Source of the DNA: Bacillus sp. 123MFChir2
Lineage (GTDB): Bacteria; Bacillota; Bacilli; Bacillales; Bacillaceae_G
Length of the DNA: 36,419 nucleotides
Assembly: GCF_000383235.1 (NCBI RefSeq)
Contig: NZ_KB910964.1
Coordinates: forward strand, 1-36,419
Direction of reading: 5' to 3'
Part shown: piece by piece, positions 16,074 to 24,814 of the stretch
How the letters are laid out: each line of letters starts with the position of its first letter
How positions within the stretch are numbered: position 1 is the stretch's first letter
The notes under the pieces: model-generated
Seen by the model: the letters and a program-made list of their open reading frames with translations, nothing else
What the model was told of the DNA's origin: nothing
Database searches by the model: none
Program-made: the position numbers and the translations under genes

Positions 16074-16108
16074 ATAATCTCCTTACATACTACATATGGA
16101 GATTTTTC
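16074..16108 (+). terminator. Probable terminator of the MFS gene
   Basis: AATCTCC (16076-16082) pairs with GGAGATT (16098-16104), followed by T residues. The loop is 15 nt, so it is a moderate candidate. Confidence 0.6.
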
Positions 16109-16246
16109 ACAAAAATACGTAGTGGCAAACTTGAGAATCAAAATATTAAACCATTAAAACCTTAGGGTAGCTGAGTAGTTACTATAATTTATATTATGGT
16201 ACAATATGTTAATTAATTACAGTAATCCCTAAAAGGAGGATACATA

Positions 16247-16801
16247 ATGAAAGCAACGAAACTCGTATCATTAGCAATACCTATTCTATTATTAGTAGGT
16301 TGTGCGGTAGGAGATAAAGAGTCTACTCCTAAGACTGAGCAGTCAAACAAATCAACAAGGAAAACAGTAATATCAGAGAAACAGTATCCCTATTATATTT
16401 GTGAACAATTAGTAGAGTTTCAATACAGGAAGGATTTATTGTTAGTAAACTCAGGGAAAGCTATGAAAGACAAGGAAAAAGAAAAAGATATTTTAAAAAC
16501 AGCAAACGAGATGGATAAGATTTTAGACAATATGGAATATATAAAAGTTCCTGATAAATACAAAGACATTCACAAAGACATACAAGTAGGGGTAACAGAT
16601 GCAAGAAAAGCAACAAAGTTTATTAAAGACGCTAGTAAAGAGGGTAAACCGTATATGCAAGAAGCTGTACTAAAAAGTACTCCACATTTATCAGGTGTAG
16701 ATGGAGAACATTGGAATAAAGCAATTTATGAGTTAGGTAAGGAAAACAAAGATGCTTATGATAAAGCACTTAATAAATTAATGAAAGAACATGCGGAATA
16801 A
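16247..16801 (+). CDS. Lipoprotein of unknown function
   Basis: 184 aa with a lipoprotein signal peptide (MKATKLVSLAIPILLLVGC, lipobox LLVGC, Cys19). The mature part is Lys/Asp/Glu rich and mostly helical, with DKEKEKDILKTANEMDKI and KDIHKDIQVGVTDARKA segments and a C-terminal KALNKLMKEHAE. I do not recognise its family with certainty. The ribosome binding site AAAAGGAGG is ideal. Its composition and position in an accessory-looking stretch next to an Ltp-repeat protein suggest gain by transfer, but no mobile element is visible. Confidence 0.78.
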   Translation: MKATKLVSLAIPILLLVGCAVGDKESTPKTEQSNKSTRKTVISEKQYPYYICEQLVEFQYRKDLLLVNSGKAMKDKEKEKDILKTANEMDKILDNMEYIKVPDKYKDIHKDIQVGVTDARKATKFIKDASKEGKPYMQEAVLKSTPHLSGVDGEHWNKAIYELGKENKDAYDKALNKLMKEHAE

Positions 16802-17049
16802 TATAATAACTTACAACAATACATACAAATTATTCAAGTCCACACATAGAATTTTAAAATGACTTCCGCTAACGATAATTATCTGAACGCGAAAGTCTTC
16901 CAGTTAAACAATCTAGAGGAATTTTAGTAGTCTTCTAAATACATTGAATCCCGATAATAGGACATTATGTTAACTAAGGATGTATACAATATTCATATAG
17001 AGTTTCTTATGACGTTGGTTTAATTGTAAAGGAAAAGTTTTACAATTCG
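16802..17049. other. Intergenic stretch without a confident gene
   Basis: It holds an imperfect hairpin (GACTTCCGC 16861-16869 with GCGAAAGTC 16889-16897, one mismatch) and an 18-codon ATG frame at 16968 without a ribosome binding site. Otherwise AT-rich with nothing recognisable. Confidence 0.5.
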
Positions 17050-17080
17050 AAAAAGAGGGCTTAATAGCTCTCTTTTTTTA
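17050..17080 (+). terminator. Rho-independent terminator in gene-free sequence
   Basis: AAAGAG-GCT pairs with AGCTCTCTTT around TAAT with one mismatch, followed by seven T. No confident gene lies just upstream, so it may end a lost gene, an RNA or the lipoprotein transcript. Confidence 0.7.
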
Positions 17081-17207
17081 TTTTGTTTTTTCGACATAAT
17101 ATGGGGCACCATATCATTTCTAATACGATATAATTGAAACTGGATTTGTTATAATCGATTAGCAATCTTACATAATTCATTAAATGGCATAAATGGAGGT
17201 ACAGGAA

Positions 17208-17870
17208 GTGGAAAAACAACAAAAACAGAAAAAGCCGTTCTATAAAAAATGGTGGGTTTGGGTGATTGCGATTATCATTATTATTGCTGTTAACAGCAAC
17301 GACGATGACAAAGCGGACACAAACAAAAAGGAAAGTAAACCTACTGTTACCGAACAGGTAAATGATAAGAAAGAGGAACCGAAAAAAGAAGAAACAAAGA
17401 CAGAGAATAACGTTCCTGTAGAATATAAGTCCGCTTTGAAAAAAGCTGAAACGTATGCAAAAACAATGAACATGTCAAAACAGGGGATTCATGACCAGCT
17501 TATTTCTGAACATGGTGAAAAGTTTTCCGCAGAATCTGCTAATTATGCAATGAATAATCTTAAATTTGATTGGAAAGCAAACGCTTTGAAAAAGGCTGAA
17601 ACGTATGCAAAAACAATGAACATGTCAAAACAGGGGATTCATGACCAGCTTGTTTCTGAACATGGTGAAAAATTTGCTGAAGATGAAGCACAGTACGCAA
17701 TTGACAATATGAAAGCCAATTTTAATGAAAATGCCTTGAAAAAAGCAAAAAGTTATCAAAAAACAATGAGTATGTCACCAGAATCGATAAGGGACCAACT
17801 GACTTCTGAAAACGGTGAAAAATTTACACAAGAAGAAGCCGATTACGCTATTAATAATTTAGGTAAATAA
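17208..17870 (+). CDS. Membrane-anchored protein with three Ltp (host cell surface-exposed lipoprotein) repeats
   Basis: 220 aa. A basic N-terminus (EKQQKQKKPFYKKWW) leads into one transmembrane segment (VWVIAIIIIIAV), then a low-complexity Lys/Glu/Thr linker. Three repeats of about 45 residues follow at about 75-120, 125-170 and 175-219, each ALKKAxxYxKTMxMS...QL.SExGEKF...YAxxNL. This matches the Ltp domain, first known from a phage lipoprotein that blocks DNA injection by superinfecting phage. No lipobox is present. I prefer GTG 17208, which has GGAGG at a proper distance; ATG 17193 overlaps that site. Repeats 1 and 2 are nearly identical in DNA. Confidence 0.82.
   Translation: MEKQQKQKKPFYKKWWVWVIAIIIIIAVNSNDDDKADTNKKESKPTVTEQVNDKKEEPKKEETKTENNVPVEYKSALKKAETYAKTMNMSKQGIHDQLISEHGEKFSAESANYAMNNLKFDWKANALKKAETYAKTMNMSKQGIHDQLVSEHGEKFAEDEAQYAIDNMKANFNENALKKAKSYQKTMSMSPESIRDQLTSENGEKFTQEEADYAINNLGK
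17432..17671 (+). repeat. Near-identical direct repeat inside the Ltp-type gene
   Basis: 17432-17521 and 17582-17671 match at about 88 of 90 positions with an exact 150-bp (50-codon) period. The third domain copy, from about 17734, is clearly diverged. This points to a recent in-frame duplication or gene conversion. Confidence 0.85.
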
Positions 17871-17876
17871 AACGCA

Positions 17877-17910
17877 AAAAACACCCTCATCCTATTTGAG
17901 GGTGTTTTAT
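17877..17910 (+). terminator. Rho-independent terminator of the Ltp-type gene
   Basis: AAAACACCCTCA (17878-17889) pairs perfectly with TGAGGGTGTTTT (17897-17908). Confidence 0.9.
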
Positions 17911-18236
17911 TGCTGATGGGGGAATCGTTTTGAAAATGTGTGCTTATCGTTGTAAATCCGCACTTTCCTGACTCTATCCCAACTATATATGGTGGTTTTA
18001 TTATTAGCATTCTATCTAAGAAGGGAAAAATATAGATTTATTAACTTCCAATAACAAATTTTACGCCAACTAGCAAAGGGTTTTAACTTCCTTTAGAAAG
18101 CTTTCTAAGCGTTTTCAACTCGTTCTACATACCAAAAAAGACCTAAATCCATTTAAAAACGTTCTAAAAAGCATTTAAATGGTTTTAAAAAATGAATCAC
18201 TCTTATCTCGATCGTAGTTTAATATCCAATCATTAT
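17911..18236. other. Gene-free AT-rich spacer
   Basis: No ORF with a ribosome binding site was found. It contains a perfect 16-bp palindrome TTAGAAAG/CTTTCTAA at 18093-18108 and several TTTTAAAACG-like runs. No function can be assigned. Confidence 0.5.
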
Positions 18237-18352
18237 ATATATAAATACAACTTGATTTTTTAACATATAGATTGTTGCTATGTAGAATACAACATGACCG
18301 TTCCAAGCAACGGCCAGACGCTCTCGTCCCCCTAAAAAGAAAGGGTCTTTAC
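18237..18352 (+). repeat. bcr-type dispersed repeat, copy 3 (right end lost)
   Basis: The left end ATAAATACAACTTGAT and TTTTTAACATATAG are clear, then a shortened core (ATGACCGTTCCAAGCAACGGCCAGACGCTCTCG in two pieces) and CTAAAAAGAAAGGGTCTTT. The right terminal inverted repeat is missing; the kdpD terminator follows directly. Confidence 0.72.
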
Positions 18353-18357
18353 GTCGT

Positions 18358-18395
18358 AAAGAATCTCTAAAAACCACTTTTAGAGATTCTCTTTC
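18358..18395 (-). terminator. Terminator after kdpD
   Basis: AGAATCTCTAAAA pairs with TTTTAGAGATTCT (18360-18372 with 18378-18390), a 13-bp stem just downstream of the kdpD stop on the minus strand. The T-tail is short. Confidence 0.75.
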
Positions 18396-18396
18396 G

Positions 18397-19548
18397 TTAT
18401 CCCCTTTGATCCGCCACAATATGAATATCAATATTCTTCGTTTGTCTCATAATTTCATTTACAATAGAACCTTTGCGAATTTCTTCCCATCTTGTTCTGG
18501 CTGATTGTCCAAGCAAAACTTGGGTGACTTGTCGTTCTTTTGCCACTTTAATAATGACATCCGCTGGTTTACTACCTTTTGCTTCTTCTAATAAAAAGGT
18601 TGCCTCAAATTGATTCGTTAATGTTTTCCATTCTTCAATAACTTGTTTTTTCGCTTCTGCTATAGATTCAATCTTTTCTCTTTCTACATTTAATACATAT
18701 AATTCTGCATTTAAACGGTTTGCCATGCGCCAGCCGCGGCGAATGAGCTTTTCTGCCGTAGAACTGTACTGTACGCAAACTAGAATTTTTTCTTTCACTC
18801 CAATTGGTTCCTCAGTAAATTGGCTAATTTTCTCGTCCATATCATCTGCAACTTCTCGAAGTGATAATTCGCGGAGTGCTCCTAAATTATTTAGTGTGAA
18901 AAAATGATTTAAGCTCCGCCCTATTTTTTCTTCCTTATATATCTTTCCGTCCATTAATCGTTTTCGCAGTACTTCTGGCGTGACATCCACAAGCTGAATT
19001 TCATTGGCCTTTTGTAAAATGAAGTCAGGAACGCGCTCTCTTACTTTGACCCCTGTAATTTGCTCGACGATATCGTGAACACTTTCCAAATGTTGAATAT
19101 TAAATGCAGACAAAACATCAATGCCTGCATCTAATAATTCCTCGACATCTTGATAGCGTTTTTTATGTTTCGAACTAGGGATATTCGTATGGGCTAACTC
19201 ATCTACAATTACAACTTGTGGTGCCCGTTTTATAATTGCTTCGACATTCAGTTCTGGAAACACTTTTCCTTTGTAATGAATCTCTTTTAACGGAACAGCT
19301 TCTAACTCAGCAATTGCCTCTTCTGTTTCTTTTCGGCCGTGCGTTTCAATAAGACCAATGACAACATCAATGCCTTCTTTTCGCATCTCTCTTGCATCAA
19401 AAAGCATTTTATAACTTTTTCCGACTCCAGGAGCTGCTCCGACATAAAGCTTTAATTTCCCCCGATTTTGTTGACGAATATATTCTAAATATTCTTCTGG
19501 CGTTCGCCTTTGAAACGTTGGCTTATAGTCATCTGCATACATCAACAT
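18397..19548 (-). CDS. kdpD: KdpD N-terminal half only (sensory KdpD plus USP domains, no kinase)
   Basis: A 383-aa protein matching the cytoplasmic N-terminal part of sensor kinase KdpD. The KdpD domain has Walker A GAAPGVGKS (37-45), Walker B VVIVDELAH (112-120) and FNIQHLES; a universal-stress-protein domain fills about 252-383. The four transmembrane helices and the HisKA/HATPase module of full KdpD (about 900 aa) are absent, the ORF ends at a normal stop with a terminator, and no kdpE follows. Short KdpD forms are known in some bacteria. In S. aureus the USP domain of KdpD binds c-di-AMP; here the corresponding segment (YSST...ELYVLNV) does not keep the SxS/FTAxY residues exactly. An 18-bp hairpin separates it from kdpC. 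Start ATG 19548 or the ATG two codons later. Confidence 0.93.
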   Translation of the reverse strand: MLMYADDYKPTFQRRTPEEYLEYIRQQNRGKLKLYVGAAPGVGKSYKMLFDAREMRKEGIDVVIGLIETHGRKETEEAIAELEAVPLKEIHYKGKVFPELNVEAIIKRAPQVVIVDELAHTNIPSSKHKKRYQDVEELLDAGIDVLSAFNIQHLESVHDIVEQITGVKVRERVPDFILQKANEIQLVDVTPEVLRKRLMDGKIYKEEKIGRSLNHFFTLNNLGALRELSLREVADDMDEKISQFTEEPIGVKEKILVCVQYSSTAEKLIRRGWRMANRLNAELYVLNVEREKIESIAEAKKQVIEEWKTLTNQFEATFLLEEAKGSKPADVIIKVAKERQVTQVLLGQSARTRWEEIRKGSIVNEIMRQTKNIDIHIVADQRG

Positions 19549-19564
19549 GCACCCTTTCTAGCCA

Positions 19565-19605
19565 AACAATACTACCTCAATCTAAGCGATTGAGGTAGTA
19601 TTGTT
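19565..19605 (-). terminator. Very strong intercistronic hairpin between kdpC and kdpD
   Basis: AACAATACTACCTCAATC pairs perfectly over 18 bp (19565-19582 with 19588-19605) around a 5-nt loop. It starts in the kdpC stop codon and ends 16 nt before kdpD. On the minus strand it is followed only by TTTGG-like sequence, so it may be a partial terminator or an mRNA-stabilising/processing hairpin that lowers kdpD output. Confidence 0.75.
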
Positions 19606-20188
19606 ACATCATTTTTTGTAATTCTACATTTAACTTCAACACGTTGACGCGATCTTCACCGAACAATCCAAGTGCTTTTCCTTCTGTTTGTGATTCAATC
19701 AGCTTATCAATTTTTACTTTCGGAATATTCGTAATTTTAGAGATGCGATCTACTTGTACGTAAGCTGCTTGTGGGCTAATGTCTGGGTCTAACCCTGAAC
19801 CTGAATTCGTTACTAAATCCATCGGAACTTCCGTAACAGGCACTGCTGGATTTTCCTTCTTCCAATTGTCCACACTCTCTTCTACACGTTTTACTAAATC
19901 TGGATTAGACGGTGCATAGTTATTCGATCCCGATGCTTCTGCTTTATATTCTATACTAGAGACGCGTCCGTGGAAATAACGTGGATCTGTAAAATTTTGA
20001 CCAATTAATTTCGAACCAATAACTTCATTTTTGTCATTATAGATAAGGCTTCCGTCTGCATTATCTTTCATAAATGCTTGCGCAATTCCTGTAACTAAAA
20101 GTGGATAAATAAGCCCGCATATAACAAGAAATGTAAAGGTTACACGAATGACAGGTGAAAGTATCTTTTGTTTTTCAAACATTTTCAT
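19604..20188 (-). CDS. kdpC: K+-transporting ATPase subunit C
   Basis: 194 aa. One N-terminal transmembrane helix ([20 protein letters not shown]) is followed by the extracytoplasmic KdpC domain with the conserved segments [27 protein letters not shown] and [12 protein letters not shown]. KdpC stabilises the KdpFABC complex and supports ATP and K+ affinity. The length is normal. It sits 12 nt after kdpB. The ATG at 20188 is close to AAGGGGAA; the ATG two codons later has better spacing. Confidence 0.96.
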   Translation of the reverse strand: MKMFEKQKILSPVIRVTFTFLVICGLIYPLLVTGIAQAFMKDNADGSLIYNDKNEVIGSKLIGQNFTDPRYFHGRVSSIEYKAEASGSNNYAPSNPDLVKRVEESVDNWKKENPAVPVTEVPMDLVTNSGSGLDPDISPQAAYVQVDRISKITNIPKVKIDKLIESQTEGKALGLFGEDRVNVLKLNVELQKMM

Positions 20189-20200
20189 TTCCCCTTTTCT

Positions 20201-22303
20201 TTAAATGAACAATCCGACAAACATGTCAATTAGCTTAATACCGACGAACGGAACAATTACTCCCCCAAGTCCGTAAATAAATAGGTTACGTCCTAACAAT
20301 GCATTAGAGCTCATCGGTTTATAAGCAATCCCTCTCATCGCGAGCGGAATAAGCATCGGGATAATAATCGCGTTAAAGATAAGCGCTGATAAAATCGCTG
20401 ATAATGGTGAATGTAATTTCATCACGTTCAGGGCTTCCATTTGCGGAATTGCCAATGTAAACATGGCTGGGATAATCGCAAAATACTTCGCAATATCATT
20501 TGCGATACTAAATGTTGTTAGCGCACCGCGCGTCATTAATAGCTGCTTACCAATCCCTACAACCTCAATAATTTTCGTTGGGTTTGAATCTAAGTCAATC
20601 ATATTTGCTGCTTCTTTCGCTGCTGCTGTACCACTATTCATCGCTAAACCAACATCGGCTTGCGCTAAAGCTGGTGCATCATTTGTACCATCACCTGTCA
20701 TCGCAACAAGCTTTCCTTTATCTTGCTCTGCTTTAATAACTGCAATTTTATCTTCTGGTTTACATTCTGCAACAAATTCATCCACACCAGCTTCTTTCGC
20801 AATCGTTGCGGAAGTAAGTGGGTTATCACCTGTACACATCACCGTTTTAATCCCCATTTGACGAAGCTGTTCAAATCGTTCGCGCATACCTGGTTTTACA
20901 GTATCTTTTAAATAAATTAATCCGTAAATACGATCATTCGCTGCAACAGCGAGCGGTGTACCGCCTTCTTTCGCAATTAAATCCGCCTTTTGATTTAAAT
21001 CTTTCGGAACTGTACCGCCTTGCGATTGTACCCATTCAATGACAGCACCAACTGCACCTTTTCTTATTTTTGTACCATCTACTAAGTCCACACCGCTCAT
21101 ACGCGTCTCTGCTTTAAATGGAACAAACTCACCTTCCTCAGCAAGTGTACCATTATAAGAGAATGCTTTAGATTGTACGTATTCAATAACCGAACGTCCT
21201 TCTGGCGTCTCATCTAACACAGAGCTAAGCGCTGCCCATTTTGCAACTTGCTCAATTGTTTCATTTCCTACTGGTAAAAGCGTATGTGCCATACGATTAC
21301 CGAATGTAATTGTACCTGTTTTATCTAAAATAATTGTGTTAATATCACCAGCTGCTTCCACTGCTTTACCACTCATCGCTAACACGTTAAATTTCGTTAC
21401 ACGGTCCATACCGGCAATCCCAATTGCGGATAATAAACCACCAATTGTTGTTGGAATTAAACAAACAAGAAGTGCAACGAGTATAGATGTATCAATTTGA
21501 AAACCAAGATAATTCGTAAAGATCGGCAATGTCACAACAACGATTAAGAAAATAAGTGTTAAACTCATCAATACCGTATTAAGAGCAATTTCATTTGGTG
21601 TTTTTTGACGAGATGCCCCTTCTACTAACGAAATCATTTTATCTAAGAAAGATTCGCCAGGATTACTTGTAATTCGAATTGTAATTTCATCACTTACTAC
21701 CATTGTACCGCCTGTAACGGAGCAAAAATCACCGCCAGCTTCTTTCATAACTGGTGCAGATTCTCCGGTAATTGCTGATTCATCGACAGATGCTAACCCG
21801 CGAATAACTTCTCCGTCACTAGGGATCATTTCACCTTGTTTTACAAGAACAACATCGCCTTTTTTCAGCTCAGTTGCTGAAACTCTAGCAACACTTCCAT
21901 TTTCTTTTACGACATTTGCAAATACATCTTTTTTCGATTGCTTTAACGAATCAGCTTGCGCTATCCCGCGCCCTTCTGCTAATGCTTCTGCAAAATTAGC
22001 AAACAAAACAGTGAATAAGAGAATAAGAGAAACTGTTATATTGAACCACCCTGGGATACTACTAGATCCATTAGGTAAAAATGATAAAATTAATGTTAGA
22101 AAAAATCCAATTTCCACCACGAACATAATCGGATTTTTCACCATCACTCGTGGATTCAATTTTGCAAAGGCTTCTTTTATCGCATTTGTAATAATGTCAC
22201 GATCCATCGTTTTTGCTTGTCTTACTTCATTTTCGACTTCCGTTTTTGGTGATACAATCGATTGATTCGATTGTTTATCTTTTACCACTACAGGTTTCAT
22301 CAT
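20201..22303 (-). CDS. kdpB: K+-transporting ATPase ATP-binding subunit B
   Basis: A 700-aa P-type ATPase (type IA). The actuator motif TGES (179-182), transmembrane motif CLIPTT (281-286), phosphorylation motif DKTGT (Asp327), and the hinge [18 protein letters not shown] are all intact. It hydrolyses ATP to drive K+ uptake through KdpA. Normal length, 10 nt downstream of kdpA, with GGAGGAGAC before two adjacent ATG codons. It is in the middle of the kdpFABC operon and so is predicted to be under the c-di-AMP riboswitch at 24285-24425. Confidence 0.97.
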   Translation of the reverse strand: MMKPVVVKDKQSNQSIVSPKTEVENEVRQAKTMDRDIITNAIKEAFAKLNPRVMVKNPIMFVVEIGFFLTLILSFLPNGSSSIPGWFNITVSLILLFTVLFANFAEALAEGRGIAQADSLKQSKKDVFANVVKENGSVARVSATELKKGDVVLVKQGEMIPSDGEVIRGLASVDESAITGESAPVMKEAGGDFCSVTGGTMVVSDEITIRITSNPGESFLDKMISLVEGASRQKTPNEIALNTVLMSLTLIFLIVVVTLPIFTNYLGFQIDTSILVALLVCLIPTTIGGLLSAIGIAGMDRVTKFNVLAMSGKAVEAAGDINTIILDKTGTITFGNRMAHTLLPVGNETIEQVAKWAALSSVLDETPEGRSVIEYVQSKAFSYNGTLAEEGEFVPFKAETRMSGVDLVDGTKIRKGAVGAVIEWVQSQGGTVPKDLNQKADLIAKEGGTPLAVAANDRIYGLIYLKDTVKPGMRERFEQLRQMGIKTVMCTGDNPLTSATIAKEAGVDEFVAECKPEDKIAVIKAEQDKGKLVAMTGDGTNDAPALAQADVGLAMNSGTAAAKEAANMIDLDSNPTKIIEVVGIGKQLLMTRGALTTFSIANDIAKYFAIIPAMFTLAIPQMEALNVMKLHSPLSAILSALIFNAIIIPMLIPLAMRGIAYKPMSSNALLGRNLFIYGLGGVIVPFVGIKLIDMFVGLFI

Positions 22304-22313
22304 GTCTCCTCCA

Positions 22314-23981
22314 TCACTTCAATGTAAGAAATTCCGCAATTGGTCCTAACACTAACATCGGGAAGAACGTTAATGCCCCTACAATTACAATTGTTCCAAT
22401 GAAAATACCGCCAAATAAACCGTTATCTGTTCGGAATGTTCCGATTGTTTCTGGTACTACCGTTTTCTCTTTTAATGAAGCTGCTACAGCGAGCATTGTG
22501 ATTAGGCTAAAGTAACGTCCTAAAAACATTACGATACCAGTTGTAATGTTCCAAAACGCCGTATTGTCTCCTAAACCTTCAAAACCGGAACCGTTATTTG
22601 CTGCCGAAGAAGTATATTCATAGACAACTTGTGTCAAACCGTGAAAACCGGAGTTTGAAATAGCATCTGTTCCGAGATGAGTCGAAAGAGCCAATGCTGA
22701 AAACCCTAAAATAAGTAAAGGATGAAATAGTATTGTTACCGCAATTAATTTCATTTCCTTTCCTTCAATCTTCTTCCCTAAAAACTCTGGTGTACGTCCC
22801 ACCATTAATCCCGATATAAAGACCGCGATAATCGCGTACATAATAATATTGATAAATCCTGCACCGACCCCGCCGTATACTGTATTTAACATCATATTTA
22901 CAAGTGGTACGAGCCCTCCAATTGGTGTCAACGTATCATGCATGGTATCAACAGCACCTGTTTCTGCTGCGGTTGTTACTGTTGCGTATAGTGAAGAAAA
23001 TACGGTTCCAAAGCGAACTTCTTTTCCTTCTACACTGCCTTGAGTATGCTGCATTCCCATTTCATTTAACGCTGGGTTTCCATGTAATTCTGACGTTACA
23101 ATTGTTGTAAATCCCATTAAAAATACGATGAATAAAGAAACGAAAAGAACGCGTCCTTGTTTTTTATTCCCGACCATTCTTCCGTATGTAAATGGCAGGG
23201 CTGTTGGTAACAGCATCATAAGCATCATTTGTAAAATGTTACTGATTTGACCTGGGTTTTCAAATGGATGCGTTGAGTTTGCCCCGAAAAATCCTCCGCC
23301 GTTGTTTCCTAATTCTTTAATAGAAACGAAAGAAGCAACCGGACCACGTAATATACTTTGTTTCACGCCTTCAATTGTATGAGCTGTAACCGCTCCTTCT
23401 AACGTTTGCGGTACACCAAGCGCAACGAAGATCAATGCTGCTATAAATGCAATTGGAAGAAAAACTCTCGTTAAAGCACGTGTAAAATCTACGAAGAAAT
23501 TTCCAAGTTCTTTCCCTGCTAACCCTCTTATAAAAGCCATTACAATTGCTAATGTTGTTGCTGGTGCTGTAAACATTAAAAACGTAATTCCAATTAATTG
23601 TGACAAGTACGAAACACCATTCTCACCGCTGTAATGCTGTAAATTTGTATCTGCCATAAAACTAATTGCTGTATTAAAAGCGAGTGTAGGTTCCATTCCC
23701 TGAACATGAGCTGGATTTAGTAGCAATACACCTTGCAGGCGAAGTATAAAATAAACAACAATAATCATAAATCCATTAAGTGCAACTAATGATAATGCGT
23801 ATTGCTTCCAGCTCTGGTTATAAGGCTTCACACCCGAAATTTTAAAAATAATATTTTCAAAAGGTCCGAACACTTTATCCAATTTGCTATTCCCTTGAAA
23901 CGCCTTCTCTAAATAAATCCCGGTTGGCTTTGCAACAAGAACGAATAATAACATTGTGATCAAAACGGCAATCCAAATCAT
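22314..23981 (-). CDS. kdpA: K+-transporting ATPase subunit A (K+ channel-like subunit)
   Basis: A 555-aa membrane protein of the SKT superfamily with about ten transmembrane helices. Filter-region segments include [45 protein letters not shown] and [11 protein letters not shown], as in canonical KdpA. It binds and selects K+ at the outer face. Start ATG with AGGGGGAAAGG upstream. It lies 19 nt after kdpF. Length and motifs are normal for the family. Confidence 0.97.
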   Translation of the reverse strand: MIWIAVLITMLLFVLVAKPTGIYLEKAFQGNSKLDKVFGPFENIIFKISGVKPYNQSWKQYALSLVALNGFMIIVVYFILRLQGVLLLNPAHVQGMEPTLAFNTAISFMADTNLQHYSGENGVSYLSQLIGITFLMFTAPATTLAIVMAFIRGLAGKELGNFFVDFTRALTRVFLPIAFIAALIFVALGVPQTLEGAVTAHTIEGVKQSILRGPVASFVSIKELGNNGGGFFGANSTHPFENPGQISNILQMMLMMLLPTALPFTYGRMVGNKKQGRVLFVSLFIVFLMGFTTIVTSELHGNPALNEMGMQHTQGSVEGKEVRFGTVFSSLYATVTTAAETGAVDTMHDTLTPIGGLVPLVNMMLNTVYGGVGAGFINIIMYAIIAVFISGLMVGRTPEFLGKKIEGKEMKLIAVTILFHPLLILGFSALALSTHLGTDAISNSGFHGLTQVVYEYTSSAANNGSGFEGLGDNTAFWNITTGIVMFLGRYFSLITMLAVAASLKEKTVVPETIGTFRTDNGLFGGIFIGTIVIVGALTFFPMLVLGPIAEFLTLK

Positions 23982-24000
23982 AATAAACCTTTCCCCCTAA

Positions 24001-24081
24001 TTAAAACTTTTCTGGATTTAATAGCGCATAAACTAAGTAAACAGTAAGTAAACCAACAATAATGGATACTGCAATACTCAT
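24001..24081 (-). CDS. kdpF: K+-transporting ATPase subunit F
   Basis: 26 aa (MSIAVSIIVGLLTVYLVYAL then LNPEKF), a single transmembrane helix ending in the typical LxxPExF motif of KdpF. It stabilises the KdpABC complex. A longer reading upstream in the same frame has no ribosome binding site and no homology. Its ATG overlaps the stop of the preceding 34-codon ORF (ATGA), with GGAAGGGAAG inside that ORF serving as ribosome binding site. Confidence 0.9.
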   Translation of the reverse strand: MSIAVSIIVGLLTVYLVYALLNPEKF

Positions 24082-24182
24082 TGCTTCTTCCCTTCCTTCA
24101 CAACTTGATCCGACCATCTTGCAAGACCGATCATCGATCCAACTAACACAATTAAAATTGCTATCATAGCGATATCTAACAT
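24078..24182 (-). CDS. 34-aa single-pass membrane peptide upstream of kdpF
   Basis: The sequence reads MLDIAMIAILIVLVGSMIGL followed by ARWSDQVVKEGKKQ, then TGA. It has a good ribosome binding site (GAGGGATGAATC) and overlaps kdpF by the ATGA arrangement, so it is almost certainly translated as the first cistron of the kdp operon. One hydrophobic helix (residues 4-20) is followed by a basic cytosolic tail. Small unnamed membrane proteins preceding kdpF occur in other bacteria (memory, not verified). It may be an accessory subunit or a translational leader for kdpF. Confidence 0.72.
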   Translation of the reverse strand: MLDIAMIAILIVLVGSMIGLARWSDQVVKEGKKQ

Positions 24183-24225
24183 GATTCATCCCTCACTAAA
24201 TGTAAAATTTTACCATTAAGAGCAT

Positions 24226-24258
24226 AAAAAAGAACACTGAGGCTCTACTCAGTGTTCG
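24226..24258 (-). terminator. Terminator of the kdp c-di-AMP riboswitch (expression platform)
   Basis: On the minus strand GAACACTGAG and CTCAGTGTTC form a perfect 10-bp stem around a 6-nt loop, immediately followed by six T. It lies between the aptamer and the first kdp cistron. Confidence 0.92.
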
Positions 24259-24284
24259 AAAATGAACAACACAAAAGTAAACCT

Positions 24285-24425
24285 CCTCTCCAAACGCTTA
24301 CGAGGTTAGCTGTCGGATTCGGGCCTAAAGAGTAGCCCTACTTTCATCATGAAAGATTCACCCCAAGTGACAATGCACAAAATTGGTTCCCCCGCTCCAT
24401 TTCTGGACTCAGCGATATCAGGTTG
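24285..24425 (-). ncRNA. c-di-AMP riboswitch (ydaO/yuaA type) of the kdp operon
   Basis: On the minus strand the conserved blocks occur in order: CGCTGAG, GGGGGAACCAATTTTG, GTCACTTGGGGTGAATC, GTAGGGCTACTC, CCCGAATCCGACAGCTAACC and TCGTAAGCG. These are the signature of the ydaO motif, which turns genes off when c-di-AMP is high. A terminator follows at 24226-24258 and then the kdp genes. Known biology: c-di-AMP represses K+ uptake systems in Firmicutes, including riboswitch control of K+ importer genes. Confidence 0.95.
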
Positions 24426-24459
24426 TTTTTGGAAATTTTATGAACAATTTATGAATGTA

Positions 24460-24488
24460 AATATACTCCTCTATATTTTACTTGTAAA
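24460..24488 (-). promoter_or_regulatory. Sigma-A promoter of the kdp riboswitch transcript
   Basis: On the minus strand TTTACA (24483-24488), 17-bp spacer, TATATT (24460-24465). Transcription would start about 25-30 nt before the aptamer. Confidence 0.65.
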
Positions 24489-24634
24489 GAGCAAAAATAA
24501 CGAAAATATGAAAATATAAGACCTTTTAAACGCTTACATTCAAGATAATTACAACTTTATCATCTATTTTCTTTTATTTTCTTCCTTTTTCATTATGTAT
24601 ACGTTCTTTTGCAAATGAAAAAAGAAGATTATCT

Positions 24635-24795
24635 CTATAAATCAAATTTAATTTCCAGACATATAGGTCAAATACAGCATAACCTGCTCTTCTCCTTTTG
24701 TTTTACACCTCGCTCGTGGCATAAAAAGGCCCTGACCGCTTCTATGCACGGCCAGGACCTCTCGCACTCTCTAAAAAGAAAGGCGGTTTTAATTA
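24635..24795 (+). repeat. bcr-type dispersed repeat, copy 4
   Basis: ATAAATCAAATTTAATTTCCAGACATATAGGTC left end (in pieces), CCTTTTGTTTTACACCTCGC, CGTGGCATAAAAAGG, CCCTGACCGC...GGCCAGGACCTCTCGC and CTAAAAAGAAAGGCGGTTTT. The right inverted end is eroded. It lies between the two c-di-AMP riboswitch units. Confidence 0.75.
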
Positions 24796-24814
24796 ACCTT
24801 CTAATTCATCTAAA

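Noticed and set aside
17193-17207. ATG 17193 as start of the Ltp-repeat gene
   Set aside because: The only good ribosome binding site (GGAGG) overlaps this ATG and is correctly spaced for GTG 17208.
16107-18236. Prophage or insertion sequence around the lipoprotein/Ltp genes
   Set aside because: No integrase, transposase, att-like repeats or structural phage genes are visible, so only an accessory origin is suggested.
18397-19548. KdpD kinase half or kdpE decayed by frameshift next to the stub
   Set aside because: Downstream DNA (17911-18396) holds only a terminator, a bcr repeat and AT-rich spacer. I see no kinase or receiver motifs in any frame.
20463-20861. 132-aa plus-strand ORF inside kdpB (and similar ones inside kdpA, thiD, thiG)
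   Set aside because: Shadow frames antisense to strongly conserved enzymes, without ribosome binding sites.
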